Below, in pieces: positions 47,518 through 57,130 of a stretch of 64,000 nt of DNA. Within the stretch, counting starts at the first letter, position 1. Every line of letters starts with the position of its first letter. Source of the stretch: Angomonas deanei (lineage: Eukaryota; Euglenozoa; Kinetoplastea; Trypanosomatida; Trypanosomatidae); NCBI GenBank assembly GCA_903995115.1, contig LR877170.1, forward strand, positions 310,001-374,000, read 5' to 3'. A program made the translations under genes and the position numbers. The notes beneath the pieces are model-generated. The model was not told the origin of the DNA, searched no databases, and saw only the letters and a list, made by a program, of their open reading frames with translations.

Positions 47518-48846
47518 TTACGCAACTGATTTCTTTTTCTTCTTCTTTTTCGCCTTCTCTTCTTCCTCTTTGGCCTTTTGTTGGGCTTCCTGGTCCGCTA
47601 AAATTTGCAAGTGTTCCTCCATCTTCTCCAGTAGAGTTCCATCCCCGTCCGCCTCGGGATCCTTCCCCATTTCAACATGCGTCCCCTCCGACTCGTTCAC
47701 CGCGGTGGTGAGTTGTCTTCTGTGGTTGGAGGAGACCAAAGACCCGTACAGGTTAATGGACGTGATGGTTTTCGACTGGCGAATGACATCCTCAATGGCG
47801 GGAACGGCTTTGGTGGCGAAGACGTTGTTCTGACAGTTGATCACCTGGAGGTGGGTGTTGGAGAGAAGCGACTTGGCGATGAGTACAGAGCCGTTGTCGG
47901 TGATTTTGTTGTCCGAAATGTCAAGCCTTTCCAACGATGGGACGTTGGCCGTTATGATGGCGGCAATTTCCTTCGCCCCTTCGTCACCAATCATGTTGTC
48001 ACGCAACACCAGAGAGCGGACTACTGTTTTGGACTCCATGAAGCAGCTGGCAAGTGAGCGTACGCCGCGGAACCCCAGTGTATTTCCCGCTAGGTTTACT
48101 TCCAGAATACGTTCGTCACCGCTCAGCAATTTGCCGATCGCGGCCGCCCCTCGATGACTGATGTCGTTCATACACAGATTCAGAGTGGTCTGGCTTTTCC
48201 CGCCGTAGAGCTGCAGCGCACTGCACAGGTACTCGGTCCCTACATCTCCAATCTTGTTGGCGGCCAGCACGAAATTACACAGTGGGTTCTTTTGGAGAGA
48301 CCGAAGCAGGCACTTTGTGCCTTGTGGCCCTATGTGATTCCAACTCAAGTCGACAAATGTAAGATCTCGGTGGCATGCGGCGGCGTTACTCAGCGCGAGA
48401 AGGGTGTCGTCCCCAAGGTCATTCCCTGTTAGTATGAGAGAAAACAGAGAACGGTTCCACAGTCCTGGCTGTCCTGACGGGGTAACATTGGGGACAAACG
48501 CGCTTGCGAGGGCGATCCCTCCAATGTCGGTGATTCCATTCTGGGATAGGTTAAGTTTATTGATACTGGTATTCGATTTCAGCATTTCAGACACGGTGAT
48601 AGCCCCATCATCGCCAATCAAGTTATTGGACAAGTCCAAGGAGACAACATACCGGTTCTTCGCCAGTGCCGTCCCAATAATGAGTGCGCCCCTGGGGTCC
48701 AGAGCTCTGCCCTGCAGATTCAACGAACTTTCCTGTAGCACGTCTTTCCACTTCTTACGGGAATAAAACGCGGTGGACGGTTCGCCTTTGGCACCGGGAA
48801 GAGGTACCTTATCCTTTTTCTTTTTGGTTATCTTTTCTTCAGTCAT
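47518..48846 (-). CDS. Leucine-rich repeat protein with Lys/Glu coiled tail
   Basis: 442 residues. About nine ribonuclease-inhibitor-type LRRs of roughly 28-30 residues: LDLSNNLIGDDGAITVSEML, LNLSQNGITDIGGIALAS, VDLSWNHIGPQGTKCLLRSL, LNLCMNDISHRGAAAIG, VNLAGNTLGFRG, LRDNMIGDEGAKEIAA and LDISDNKITDNG. The last ~80 residues are a charged coiled coil ending in a Lys run. Many kinetoplastid flagellar proteins have this RNI-LRR build, but the role is open. I place the start at MTEEKITKKK: the frame opens upstream on a TTG, and the AGs after the pyrimidine tract fall just before this ATG. An ATG at 48862-48864 is an alternative. Confidence 0.85.
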   Translation of the reverse strand: MTEEKITKKKKDKVPLPGAKGEPSTAFYSRKKWKDVLQESSLNLQGRALDPRGALIIGTALAKNRYVVSLDLSNNLIGDDGAITVSEMLKSNTSINKLNLSQNGITDIGGIALASAFVPNVTPSGQPGLWNRSLFSLILTGNDLGDDTLLALSNAAACHRDLTFVDLSWNHIGPQGTKCLLRSLQKNPLCNFVLAANKIGDVGTEYLCSALQLYGGKSQTTLNLCMNDISHRGAAAIGKLLSGDERILEVNLAGNTLGFRGVRSLASCFMESKTVVRSLVLRDNMIGDEGAKEIAAIITANVPSLERLDISDNKITDNGSVLIAKSLLSNTHLQVINCQNNVFATKAVPAIEDVIRQSKTITSINLYGSLVSSNHRRQLTTAVNESEGTHVEMGKDPEADGDGTLLEKMEEHLQILADQEAQQKAKEEEEKAKKKKKKKSVA

Positions 48847-49178
48847 GTCTAATGCCGGCTTCATGTGAGTACAACGCAAAAGAAGAAGGGGGAGAGTAAA
48901 TTAGAAAGAGATTGTGTGCTCAAATATAGCCGCAAAAATAATGGTATGCAAAGTAAATGACCCGTTAGTGGAGGGGGGAAAGTTTCGTTTAAAACGCTTA
49001 GTTATCAAAGTACGGCGAGGGAACGCGGGGGAGTTTAGGTATGATCCGGTTCATCGTTTCCTTCCCCTGTTCCCTGTTAGAATTACAATTAATCGAAATA
49101 TTATAGGTACCGCTCTTTCCCTGGATGCCGTCGTCTATCCTTACGGTACATACAGAAACGTACTCGGTTGGCCGTTCC
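48847..49178. other. Intergenic region, LRR / RRP15
   Basis: 332 bp. The left end carries the LRR splice signal (plus-strand GAAGAAGGGGG near 48882-48892). The rest is the RRP15 3' UTR. A plus-strand open frame crossing it is not supported by any family resemblance. Confidence 0.5.
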
Positions 49179-49775
49179 CTAGAGGAATGACGGCTTCGTG
49201 GAAGACGACTGACGAAGGGCCGAGAGGAAGGCCTCTTTCGTTGCCAGCACTTTCTTTTCTTCTGTCTTGTCTTGGGTGAGGTGCTTTTCCTCCGATTCCA
49301 CCGATGCCCCCGCCTTGCGCGACTTGGACAATGAATTAAAGAGCTGCACCATGCCCCGTGTTGCAGTGGCCCGCAGTCTATACTCGTAGTCATGTCTATT
49401 TTGGTGGGGAAGCAATTTGTTGTAGTTTTGATCTTTCAACGCATTGTGTAGAATCTTTAGACCAATCGCCTCCGCGGACGTCCGCTCTTGTTCCACGTTC
49501 ACCGTCGGTGTTACCCTTTCATTCTTGTCGCCGACTACCTCAATAGCGGCCCTTCCAACCGGCTTACTGGTGCTGCTGCTCTTGGCGGGGATGGAGGCCA
49601 CTTTTTTGTGATGCTTCCCTGTGAGTTCTGCTATCCGTTTTTGGAGCATCTCCTCCGGGACCTTTTTGCTTCTCTTCACCATCGATTTAGCCGACTTCCC
49701 ACCCGCCTTCCGGGAGGACTTGCTTTTTTTCGTCTTGGTAAGCTTACCAACTTCACCTCTAAACTTACCCGCCAT
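49179..49775 (-). CDS. RRP15: RRP15-like ribosome biogenesis protein
   Basis: 198 residues. A very basic N-terminus (MAGKFRGEVGKLTKTKKSK) suits a nucleolar protein. The family's conserved core is visible in the second half: LRATATRGMVQLFNSLSKSR, equivalent to the I-A-T-R-G-V-V-x-L-F-N segment of RRP15. RRP15 is needed for early 60S (27S pre-rRNA) processing. A helical tail follows (TKEAFLSALRQ). The identification depends mainly on that one segment plus size and charge. An AG follows the pyrimidine tract shortly upstream of the ATG. Confidence 0.75.
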   Translation of the reverse strand: MAGKFRGEVGKLTKTKKSKSSRKAGGKSAKSMVKRSKKVPEEMLQKRIAELTGKHHKKVASIPAKSSSTSKPVGRAAIEVVGDKNERVTPTVNVEQERTSAEAIGLKILHNALKDQNYNKLLPHQNRHDYEYRLRATATRGMVQLFNSLSKSRKAGASVESEEKHLTQDKTEEKKVLATKEAFLSALRQSSSTKPSFL

Positions 49776-50063
49776 TGTTCACTGAAACCTTTGGAACGCG
49801 GTGAGAGAGGGGGTGTGGGGGAGAAGTGAAATTGATCGAAAATTAAAAGACACACCGAGAGGGTAGCATTGTCTTTAACAAACGAACCAAACAAACAGAA
49901 ATAAAAGCACCTTTATCATTTAGTAACTTAGGGGGAAAAAATTAATTGAATTATCACCGTGTATTATTTTACCTGTTAAGCGTGTTACTGAAAACAAAAT
50001 TAGATATATAAAAAAGAGAAAATATTTAATATTTAATAATAAAAAAAAAGAGGCAGAACATCA

Positions 50064-52023
50064 TTAGTAATTTCCGCCGTAGCCACCACCGCCGCCACCG
50101 TAGCCTCTGCCGCCACCATAGCCGCCACCACCGCGGCCGTAGCCACCGCCACCAACCGCCGTATCCTCTGCCACCGCCGCCGTAGCCTCTGCCGCCGCCG
50201 CCACCGTAGCCTCTGCCACCACCGCGGCCGCCTCGTCTCTGGGTGTTCATCTCTCTCGCCACGATGGGGGGAAGAACGTCCACCCGTGACACCGTCATAC
50301 CGCGCAGGGAGGTTTCCATCACCTGGTTTACAAACTGTTCGGAGATATCGAACACACAGCCTGGCTCGTCCTGAAGAAGCGAGATCTCGCTGCACTTTTG
50401 GAAAACGGCAGGTGGGAGATTGTTTCGGAGTACTCCCATATACACGGGCATCGGAAGAGGTCTGTCGGACAGCATTTTGAGTGTCACAAATCCCTGGGTG
50501 CCGGTAATGAGACCTCGCGACGCTATGTGTGCCGTGTAACCGCTCATGACGGCAAGCGCCGACGCCAAAATTTCGGTGGGGTCCGCGTCCTTCAACAACT
50601 CGGCCGCCTGATCCATGAAAAGCTCGGTCGTTCCCCTTTCCACGCGCGCCAAATCCTCCGTGGCGTCTCTGGCTACCGCCTTGATGATCTCCTCCCTCGT
50701 TGGGGCTGGCAGAATATCAAATGTCATCTTGGCGTGCTTCTCAATACGTCCAACAATGTACTCCTCTTTATGTTGGTAGAGAAGAATGCAGATACCTTTT
50801 CTGCCGGCTCTGCCCGTTCTTCCCGCACGGTGGATAAACGCGTCAATATCGGACGGTGGGGCACACTGGATCACTAAGTCCACCATCGGCAAATCTAAAC
50901 CGCGCGCCGCCACGTCTGTCGCAATCAGAACACTGAAAGTGTTATTACGGAAACTCTTCATTGTACTTTCACGCTGCTCCTGCTGCAAATCACCGTGGAG
51001 GCACTGGGAGTCCAGCTTCGGGTTGTTGATGGAGAGATCGTGGCATTCCTTTTTCGTGTTGGTAAAGACCAGCGTACGGCCATGGGCACCACTGTACACT
51101 TTGATAAGATCCGCCAGCATGCCGGAAATTTCGTTGAACTGACACTTGCGACGGTAAAACTTGATGGTACTCGCGGTTTTCACCGCCTCCCTCCCCACCA
51201 TGTCTATAAACTCTTTATTCTTGGAAATAAACGAGCAAGTGTGGACCCATTCAGGGACGGTGGCGGAGAACAAAAGCGTCTGGTGTTTAGGAGTCTCAGA
51301 GTTGGCCGAGCCGTTCTGTTCAGCAACTCTGGCGAGAAGAAGCTCAATGTCATCTTTGAACCCAATATCTAGCATGTGGTCGGCCTCATCCAGGCACACC
51401 ATGGCAACACGGTCAAAGTGGAGGGTACCCTTCTCCAACAAGTCTTTTGCGCGGCCAGGGGTCGCGACGACAATGTCAACGCCGTCTCGTAGCGCTCGCT
51501 CCTGATTGGCGTACGCCACACCTCCGTACAGAGAGGTCACGGAAAGGCCAGTACTTATGCCTTTAAGAACATCCTGCACCTGAATCGCAAGCTCTCTCGT
51601 GGGACAGAAGACGAGCGCGGCAGGTCCCCGGCCGCGCCCGCCGCCGGAATTCAGCTGACGGAGACGCTCCACAATAGGAATACCAAATGCGAGCGTTTTG
51701 CCGCTTCCGGTTCGCGCCTGCACCAAAACATCCTTTTCCTTCATGATCGCCTCGAAAGTCAGTGCTTGCACAGGGAACATTGATTCAATGCCTCGAGACT
51801 GCAGCGCTTTCACCATTTCTGGGCTCAGATTAAATTCAGAGAATGGCCGTGCGGTGGCGGCAAGTCCGTTAATGGGTGCTTCTTCCTTTGTCTTTTGCCC
51901 TTTCTTTACCCCCTCAACAGCTTCCTTGGCTTCCTCCTCGGCGGCGGTCTTACGCACCGTCACAGGCGCGTCATCGTCACTCTCGGATCCGATTTCTCTG
52001 GCACGTTTAGTTTCCTTAGCCAT
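50064..52023 (-). CDS. DDX21/Gu-like DEAD-box helicase with RGG tail, one frame break
   Basis: About 652 residues. Acidic/basic N-terminus, Q motif (FSEFNLSPEMVKALQSRG), motif I ARTGSGKT, PTRELA, VATPGRA, CLDEADH, SATVPEW, LIATDVAARGLDLP and HRAGRTGRAGRKG. A GUCT domain follows (about 500-600, GFVTLKMLSDRPLPMPVYMG), the mark of nucleolar DDX21/DDX50. The C-terminus is RGG/GYGG-rich. The helicase frame runs off into Trp/Arg text after GYGGGGRGYGG. In the next frame the Gly/Arg/Tyr pattern continues and ends cleanly in YGGNY at 50064. The surplus base is at about 50154-50155, and the span is 653 codons plus one base. The start is MAKETK, because the upstream in-frame codon is TTG. Confidence 0.93.
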
Positions 52024-52354
52024 GCTCAAAAACAAAACAAAAACTTAAAAAAAAAAAACGGTATCACTATGGGAAGAAGTTGGGAAGAGGATAATAAATA
52101 TGTAATGAGGACAGACACGAATGAAGTTTGCAAAACCAGCATAAAAAAAAAAAAAATTGGTTTTACAGCAAGGAAAACTAATGGTATTAATCAGAAGATC
52201 AAAGTAGAATAATGGGCCGCACATATATATATGAAAACAATAACAGAAATATAAACATGGGAAAAAACAAACAAACAAAAAAAGCGGGGGTAGTGCTAAG
52301 GGGTCAAGAACAGGTAATAAAGAAGTAACCATACACTTTTACTGCCCTGACATA
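52024..52354. other. Intergenic region, DDX21-like / CAMK-like kinase
   Basis: 331 bp. Contains the helicase leader (left) with A-runs (T-runs on the coding strand), including A13 near 52143-52155, and the kinase 3' UTR (right). No gene is supported. Confidence 0.5.
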
Positions 52355-53527
52355 TTATAGATCAAAATACGAAGTGGGTTTGCTGAAGGGCACATTGTAC
52401 ACCCTTCCACGATTGCCGTAGCTGTGCTCCTCCATTTTGTCAATGATCTCGTACTCCGGGGGCCTCATTGCACCGAACGCCTCCGTTAGGTACTTTCTCT
52501 CTCCAAGGGCCTCGTCGACCGGGGCGCATTCGTTCACCTGCTGGCTGAAGGAGTTACACGAAAACCACTGATGCCGCAACGCTTCGCTGGCGCTGGGACG
52601 TTCGTCGGGGTTGCTACGTAACAGGGCCCGGGTGAGGTCTTTCGCCTCCTCGGATATGTTCTCCCACCGCGAATTCTCAAAACTCGGGCCATTCTCCATT
52701 TGCTTGTACAATGCTCCGTACTTCCCCGAAATATCAAAGGGCAACCGTCCGGAGAGCATCACATACAATAGAATGCCAACCGAATAAATGTCAATTTTGG
52801 GTAATAAGTTTGGTGTGGTGTTAAACCCGTTTCTCGAAGACCCGCCGGTGCCATCCATTGACTTTATCGTCTCTGGAGCCGCGTACTTTACTGTGCCACA
52901 GGGAGTAGCAAGAAAAGGGCTATCGCTGTGGTCTAAGGAGTCCACCGACGCGCTGCGGGGTGGGTAGTGGGAGACGTATGGGACCGCCCTACCCAGGCGT
53001 CTGCTCTGCTTGCCAATGACGCGGGAGAGACCGAAATCGACTAAAGTAACAACATCGTCGCTGACCAGTATGTTCTCTGGTTTTATGTCACGGTGGACCA
53101 CGCCATTGCTGTGCAAATACTCTAGCGCGGAGAGAAGTTGGCAAATCATATGGCGTGCCCGTTCCTCCGACAGACTTCCCCTTTTTAACACTGAAAACAG
53201 CTCGTCACCGGGAATAAAATTCATCACCACAAACACTTTCGTCTGCGTCTGAAATACGTCGACTAGTTTAACACAATTTTGGTGCTTTACGTGGCGTAAT
53301 ATTTCCACCTCGTTTATCACATCTTTCGCCTTCTTCTCATCCATCTTTTCCTTGTCAAACACTTTTAGAGCCACCATATCGCCCTGGTGAAACAGTCCCC
53401 TTTGCTCGTCGTCAAAGAGGCACTTCGCCTTGTACACGGTGGCAAAGCTGCCCTCGCCTACAACATCAAAAATGTCATCCGTTTCGTAGTAAGAGAACAG
53501 ATTATTTCGCTCTTGAAATGGGAACAT
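52355..53527 (-). CDS. CAMK-like Ser/Thr protein kinase
   Basis: 390 residues, nearly all kinase domain. The glycine loop is GEGSFATVYKAKC and the ATP lysine is in MVALKVFDKE. NEVEILRHVKHQN is the C-helix, followed by catalytic HRDIKPENIL and VDFGLSR. The APE motif is KYAAPETIKS. An insert of about 45 Ser-rich residues sits in the activation segment between DFG and APE (SRRLGRAVPYVSHYPPR and following). The domain ends with NPDERPSASEALRHQWF. The HRDIKPEN and EALRHQWF motifs place it in the CAMK group. The ~40-residue C-terminus has no known module. All catalytic residues are present. Confidence 0.92.
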   Translation of the reverse strand: MFPFQERNNLFSYYETDDIFDVVGEGSFATVYKAKCLFDDEQRGLFHQGDMVALKVFDKEKMDEKKAKDVINEVEILRHVKHQNCVKLVDVFQTQTKVFVVMNFIPGDELFSVLKRGSLSEERARHMICQLLSALEYLHSNGVVHRDIKPENILVSDDVVTLVDFGLSRVIGKQSRRLGRAVPYVSHYPPRSASVDSLDHSDSPFLATPCGTVKYAAPETIKSMDGTGGSSRNGFNTTPNLLPKIDIYSVGILLYVMLSGRLPFDISGKYGALYKQMENGPSFENSRWENISEEAKDLTRALLRSNPDERPSASEALRHQWFSCNSFSQQVNECAPVDEALGERKYLTEAFGAMRPPEYEIIDKMEEHSYGNRGRVYNVPFSKPTSYFDL

Positions 53528-53570
53528 GCGAAAAAAACACTATCGTTTACTCTATCAATCTACTGAGAAA

Positions 53571-53587
53571 GAGAGAGAGAGAGAGAG
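53571..53587. repeat. (GA)n tract in the CAMK-like kinase leader
   Basis: A GA microsatellite reading as a CT polypyrimidine tract on the coding strand, upstream of the kinase ATG. Similar GA tracts lie at about 299-314, 26013-26042 and 42275-42293, each upstream of a gene start. Confidence 0.7.
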
Positions 53588-53760
53588 CGGGAGGGAGAGG
53601 AGTGGAAACAAGCAAACAACAAGAAGAACCACAATCACAAACACAAATGAGCGAAAACGTCCGTGATATGGCATTTTTCATCCTCGACGCTATTTAACGA
53701 GCTAACTACATCACATCATCAAAGAAAAATACATGTATAAAACTACAGATCTAACAGTGC

Positions 53761-54033
53761 TCAAGAAACAGATTTCCAGAGTAAAACGGACATCTGACCC
53801 CACGTCAGGTGTATGTAGCCCTTCATCTCGTGTGTGACATACGAGCCAAAGTTTTTGCCTACAACACAATGCCATACTCCCTTGTACTTCTTCATAAACT
53901 CCCTCTTGACAACCGTTGCTACCGCCGACTCCTGCGACTCCGCTTCGAACGCTTCAATAATAATTTGTCTGGCTTCTTCTATCATTTCCTTTGGCATATC
54001 CGCATTATAATTCACGTCCGTTATCTTGACCAT
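53761..54033 (-). CDS. Dynein light chain LC8-type
   Basis: 90 residues, the standard LC8 size. The motifs are EEARQIIIEAFE, VKREFMKKYKGVWHCVVG, KNFGSYVTHEMKGYIHL and GQMSVLLWKS, matching the LC8 dimer interface and peptide groove. The residues W-H-C-x-V-G-x-N-F-G-S-Y-V-T-H-E are preserved. LC8 acts in cytoplasmic and axonemal dynein and as a general dimerising hub. The groove region YIHLTWGQM differs from the usual F-Y-F-Y-L-G-Q, so this may be a diverged LC8 paralog rather than the main one. The ATG follows an A/T-rich leader. Confidence 0.93.
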   Translation of the reverse strand: MVKITDVNYNADMPKEMIEEARQIIIEAFEAESQESAVATVVKREFMKKYKGVWHCVVGKNFGSYVTHEMKGYIHLTWGQMSVLLWKSVS

Positions 54034-54265
54034 TGTGCCACGTATTTGGTGTTGTTGAATTATAGGTGTAAAAGTATACTTGCTTTTTTTTTTTTTTTTT
54101 AAGAGAGGAGAATGTGGGGCAGGAAATAATGAATAATAGGGTCTCTACAAGAACTAGTTGTTCAAAGCAATGTCTCACGCTTGCCACGGTTCATATGATT
54201 CAAGTCCCCTAATTGCATACAATTAGTGTTCAAAATGAGATTTTTTTCTTTCTTTCTTGGTAAAG

Positions 54266-56785
54266 CTACTTACTGCCGATCATCCCTCCGGCAGTGTTGA
54301 ACAAGTTGACTGGGCTGTTTCCGTCGGTAATCAAATAGCCCTTCAATCCCAACCCACCGAGAAGTTTGGCCTGCATTTCGGGGCCGGCACGTGCAATCGC
54401 AATAAGAGTATCCCGTCCAATCGCATCCACCATGCGCTTGACCTTTTCGGATTCAGATTTGGCAATGTGCTTGGCTTTTTCAATCTCCATGCTGTTCTGG
54501 CGTTTGGTATAGTTGAGTTCGATTGCTTGACGCTGCTTGAGTTTGTTCAGCTCGGCCTCCGCTGATATCAAATACGCTTCAGCGCGCAGTTTCGCCTGCT
54601 GTAATTCCGAGTTCACTTCAATTAGAAGCGCTTCCGCTTTCGCTTTTGCTTCTGCCACTGACTGGCCGCTGGCCTGAACGGCTTCACTTTCGGCTTGAAG
54701 CTTTAACCATGTGGTTTTTGCGTTTTCAACCTCCGTTTTGTCCAGTAGCTTTTGGCGCTCCAGTTTCCCTTTCGCCTCCTGATCCTTGAGCTCGTTCCCA
54801 TGACGAGCGGCGGCCTCCTGGGATTTCGTGGTAATCTCAATTGCCAGCTGCACGGACTTTTGCAAACTGTCGCGCGTTTTGTCATCCGTCGGCTCCGCCG
54901 ACTGTACGTCAATGTTTGTCACAACAAAGTCATTTACTGGGAAGCGAAGTTCCTTCTTCACTTCTCCCTTCTCGTCGCACCCAAAGACGGCGGTTCGGAT
55001 TATTTTTGCCGAGTTTCGGTGGAAGGAATCGAAATCCTCGGCGGCCACAGCGCCGCGAACGCGGGAGGCAATCGTCTTGCAGCAGTCTCCAATGAAGTCA
55101 GGAACAGAAAAACTCTTCTGCTGGTTGTTGTTTTCGTCCCGCTTTACGTCAAAGTGCCAGTTATAGGATAGTCGAAGCCTCAGTCTGGCGTGGTCAGACG
55201 TCTCGACGATGACCGTGTCGCTGGAGAAGCGTGGCCCCAGGAACAATTGCAAAGACTGTACAGCGTTGGGAACTTTTGGCTTGCCCCCGCTAAGGGAGAG
55301 CACGGTAAACTCCTCGTGAGGTCCCAGTATCACCAAGCCGGGGCCAAGCACAATGCGCTGTTGCTTTTTGATGTAGTCGTAGATCTGTACCGCTGCGTTG
55401 TGCTGCACATTAAAGCGAACAATTCTGTGCTTTTCCCGTTTGCTGACAAATTTTCCGGTCGTTTGTCCAGTTTTTCGGCTCCCCCCAGGGCACGTTAAGA
55501 GCTCCTCCACATCCTTCGAGAGATGCTTTTCCCACAAAACTTCGTTTTCAGTTGGGAGATACGGCTCGCCAATAACGGCCCGAACGTCCCCGGTTACCGT
55601 GTTCATCACGTAGACGCCCTCGTTTTTGTCCAGGGCGATGAGCTTTCTGGTTTCCACAATCTCAACATTGTCGTCCGGGACAAACTCCAGCGGCCCGTAC
55701 AACATCCATATACTGCCCGCGGGTCGCACGACATCCCCATCCTTGTATTCGCTAAGCGCCTTTAACAGCAGCGCCTCGTCTTTTCCCAGTACGATGGCAT
55801 CCCTCACGTCCTCTACGAGCTCCTCCCCGGGGCGGAGAAAAAACGATTGCTCACCTCTCCGCACCTCTCGCATCCCGTACCGGTTGGTACCATCGGGGCC
55901 CACAGGATTTTGAACAATACAGTATTGGCGCGAGTTGAGAGAAACTCCTTTCACCTGCTTTGCAATTTTTTCATGAACGTCCACAATGTAGACTGGTGTC
56001 TCCTTGTGGGTGACAAGCCACGTTTCGCCTGTCTTTCTCTCTTTTCCAAAAGCGTCCGTGAAATTCTCCAGCGCGCGGACGTGAACCGCGAATCTATCCG
56101 ACAACACAACGCCCTCGACAACTTCGTCGATACGCTCCTCGACAGACGGCAGGTAGGCCCCTGTCTTACGTATCAGCCATGACTCCCCTGCCCTTCTCGC
56201 GACCCCCGTTCGATCGGTGAAGTCGACGCGCGCTCGGATTCGTAGCGCGGAATTGGGCTTTATGATGGTCGACGATAACTCGTCGAGAACTTTCACGGCG
56301 ACATGTGGAATATACGTCTTCGGGCCTTCCTCGATCCACTCGGCGCCGGCGGGGACAACTTCACCCTTCTCGTTCGTGAAGTCCCGAATGCACAGAACAT
56401 GCAGTCCTTTCCCGGTGGCAATGACACGCAGTTTGAAAAGAAACTCATTGCCCTCCTTCTCCAGTTCCTCTCCCGGATATAGTGGGAAGGGATCGGACTC
56501 GAAGCGAATCTCGGTATCACCCATTTTAAGACGCACCTGGCCGTTCGCTTCCACGACTGGCTTGCCAGCTTCGTCCTTGACAGACGGATTTTTTATAATG
56601 ACATAAGAGCGCGCCGGAACGGTGATGCACGGCTGGGGCTTGAACAGACACGTCTCGTGCTCTTTTCTAGTGTACACCAGCGGGCCGACCAGCGTACGGG
56701 TGACGTTGGTATTGTTATCCAGGAGGTGAATGTAGTGATACCGCTTAATACGGATCACCTCGCCGTTCCAATTGTCACCATCCAT
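54266..56785 (-). CDS. MVP: Major vault protein
   Basis: 839 residues, close to the usual 850-900. N-terminal vault repeats ([32 protein letters not shown]) recur about nine times over the first ~500 residues, each with a central G-x-x-W or G-E-x-W element. The shoulder domain follows, then a long cap helix ([17 protein letters not shown] and on) with an Ala/Glu/Lys coil. The C-terminus is GGMIGSK. Vaults are large hollow ribonucleoprotein shells in the cytoplasm. Kinetoplastids keep several MVP genes. The gene looks complete; I did not see vault RNA in this window. Confidence 0.95.
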   Translation of the reverse strand: MDGDNWNGEVIRIKRYHYIHLLDNNTNVTRTLVGPLVYTRKEHETCLFKPQPCITVPARSYVIIKNPSVKDEAGKPVVEANGQVRLKMGDTEIRFESDPFPLYPGEELEKEGNEFLFKLRVIATGKGLHVLCIRDFTNEKGEVVPAGAEWIEEGPKTYIPHVAVKVLDELSSTIIKPNSALRIRARVDFTDRTGVARRAGESWLIRKTGAYLPSVEERIDEVVEGVVLSDRFAVHVRALENFTDAFGKERKTGETWLVTHKETPVYIVDVHEKIAKQVKGVSLNSRQYCIVQNPVGPDGTNRYGMREVRRGEQSFFLRPGEELVEDVRDAIVLGKDEALLLKALSEYKDGDVVRPAGSIWMLYGPLEFVPDDNVEIVETRKLIALDKNEGVYVMNTVTGDVRAVIGEPYLPTENEVLWEKHLSKDVEELLTCPGGSRKTGQTTGKFVSKREKHRIVRFNVQHNAAVQIYDYIKKQQRIVLGPGLVILGPHEEFTVLSLSGGKPKVPNAVQSLQLFLGPRFSSDTVIVETSDHARLRLRLSYNWHFDVKRDENNNQQKSFSVPDFIGDCCKTIASRVRGAVAAEDFDSFHRNSAKIIRTAVFGCDEKGEVKKELRFPVNDFVVTNIDVQSAEPTDDKTRDSLQKSVQLAIEITTKSQEAAARHGNELKDQEAKGKLERQKLLDKTEVENAKTTWLKLQAESEAVQASGQSVAEAKAKAEALLIEVNSELQQAKLRAEAYLISAEAELNKLKQRQAIELNYTKRQNSMEIEKAKHIAKSESEKVKRMVDAIGRDTLIAIARAGPEMQAKLLGGLGLKGYLITDGNSPVNLFNTAGGMIGSK

Positions 56786-57130
56786 TTTTTTCCTTGTTGT
56801 TTTTTTTTACAATTTTTTTTATTATATCAAAATGAGAATAGCTAAACACACGTAAATACGCCCACAAAAAAAAAAAAAACAAAAAAGCTCACACTAAACG
56901 TCGAAAAGAAGAATTAAGAGAAAACGGAGACGTTAACAAAAAAAAAAAAATAATAATAATAATAATAAAAACAGCAAATATTATCATTTAAATTTTTTCG
57001 GGAAAGGGAAGAGAATTTTTTTGGCTTTCTAACTATATGTCTATTGTTGTACTTCAGCTTCTACTTTTTAAAAATAATGAGAACGAAATAACAAAGAAAA
57101 AAAAATCTATCAATGTTACGGAGATACCCT
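56786..57130. other. Intergenic region, MVP / pseudo-cyclase
   Basis: 345 bp. T8-T10 and A14-type runs and a (TAA)n tract at 56950-56969 lie here. The left end is the MVP leader; the right is the cyclase-like gene's 3' UTR. No RNA gene seen. Confidence 0.5.

Noticed and set aside
48914-49279. A 121-codon plus-strand frame between LRR and RRP15
   Set aside because: It crosses the RRP15 3' end and lacks resemblance to any family; all reliable genes are on the other strand.
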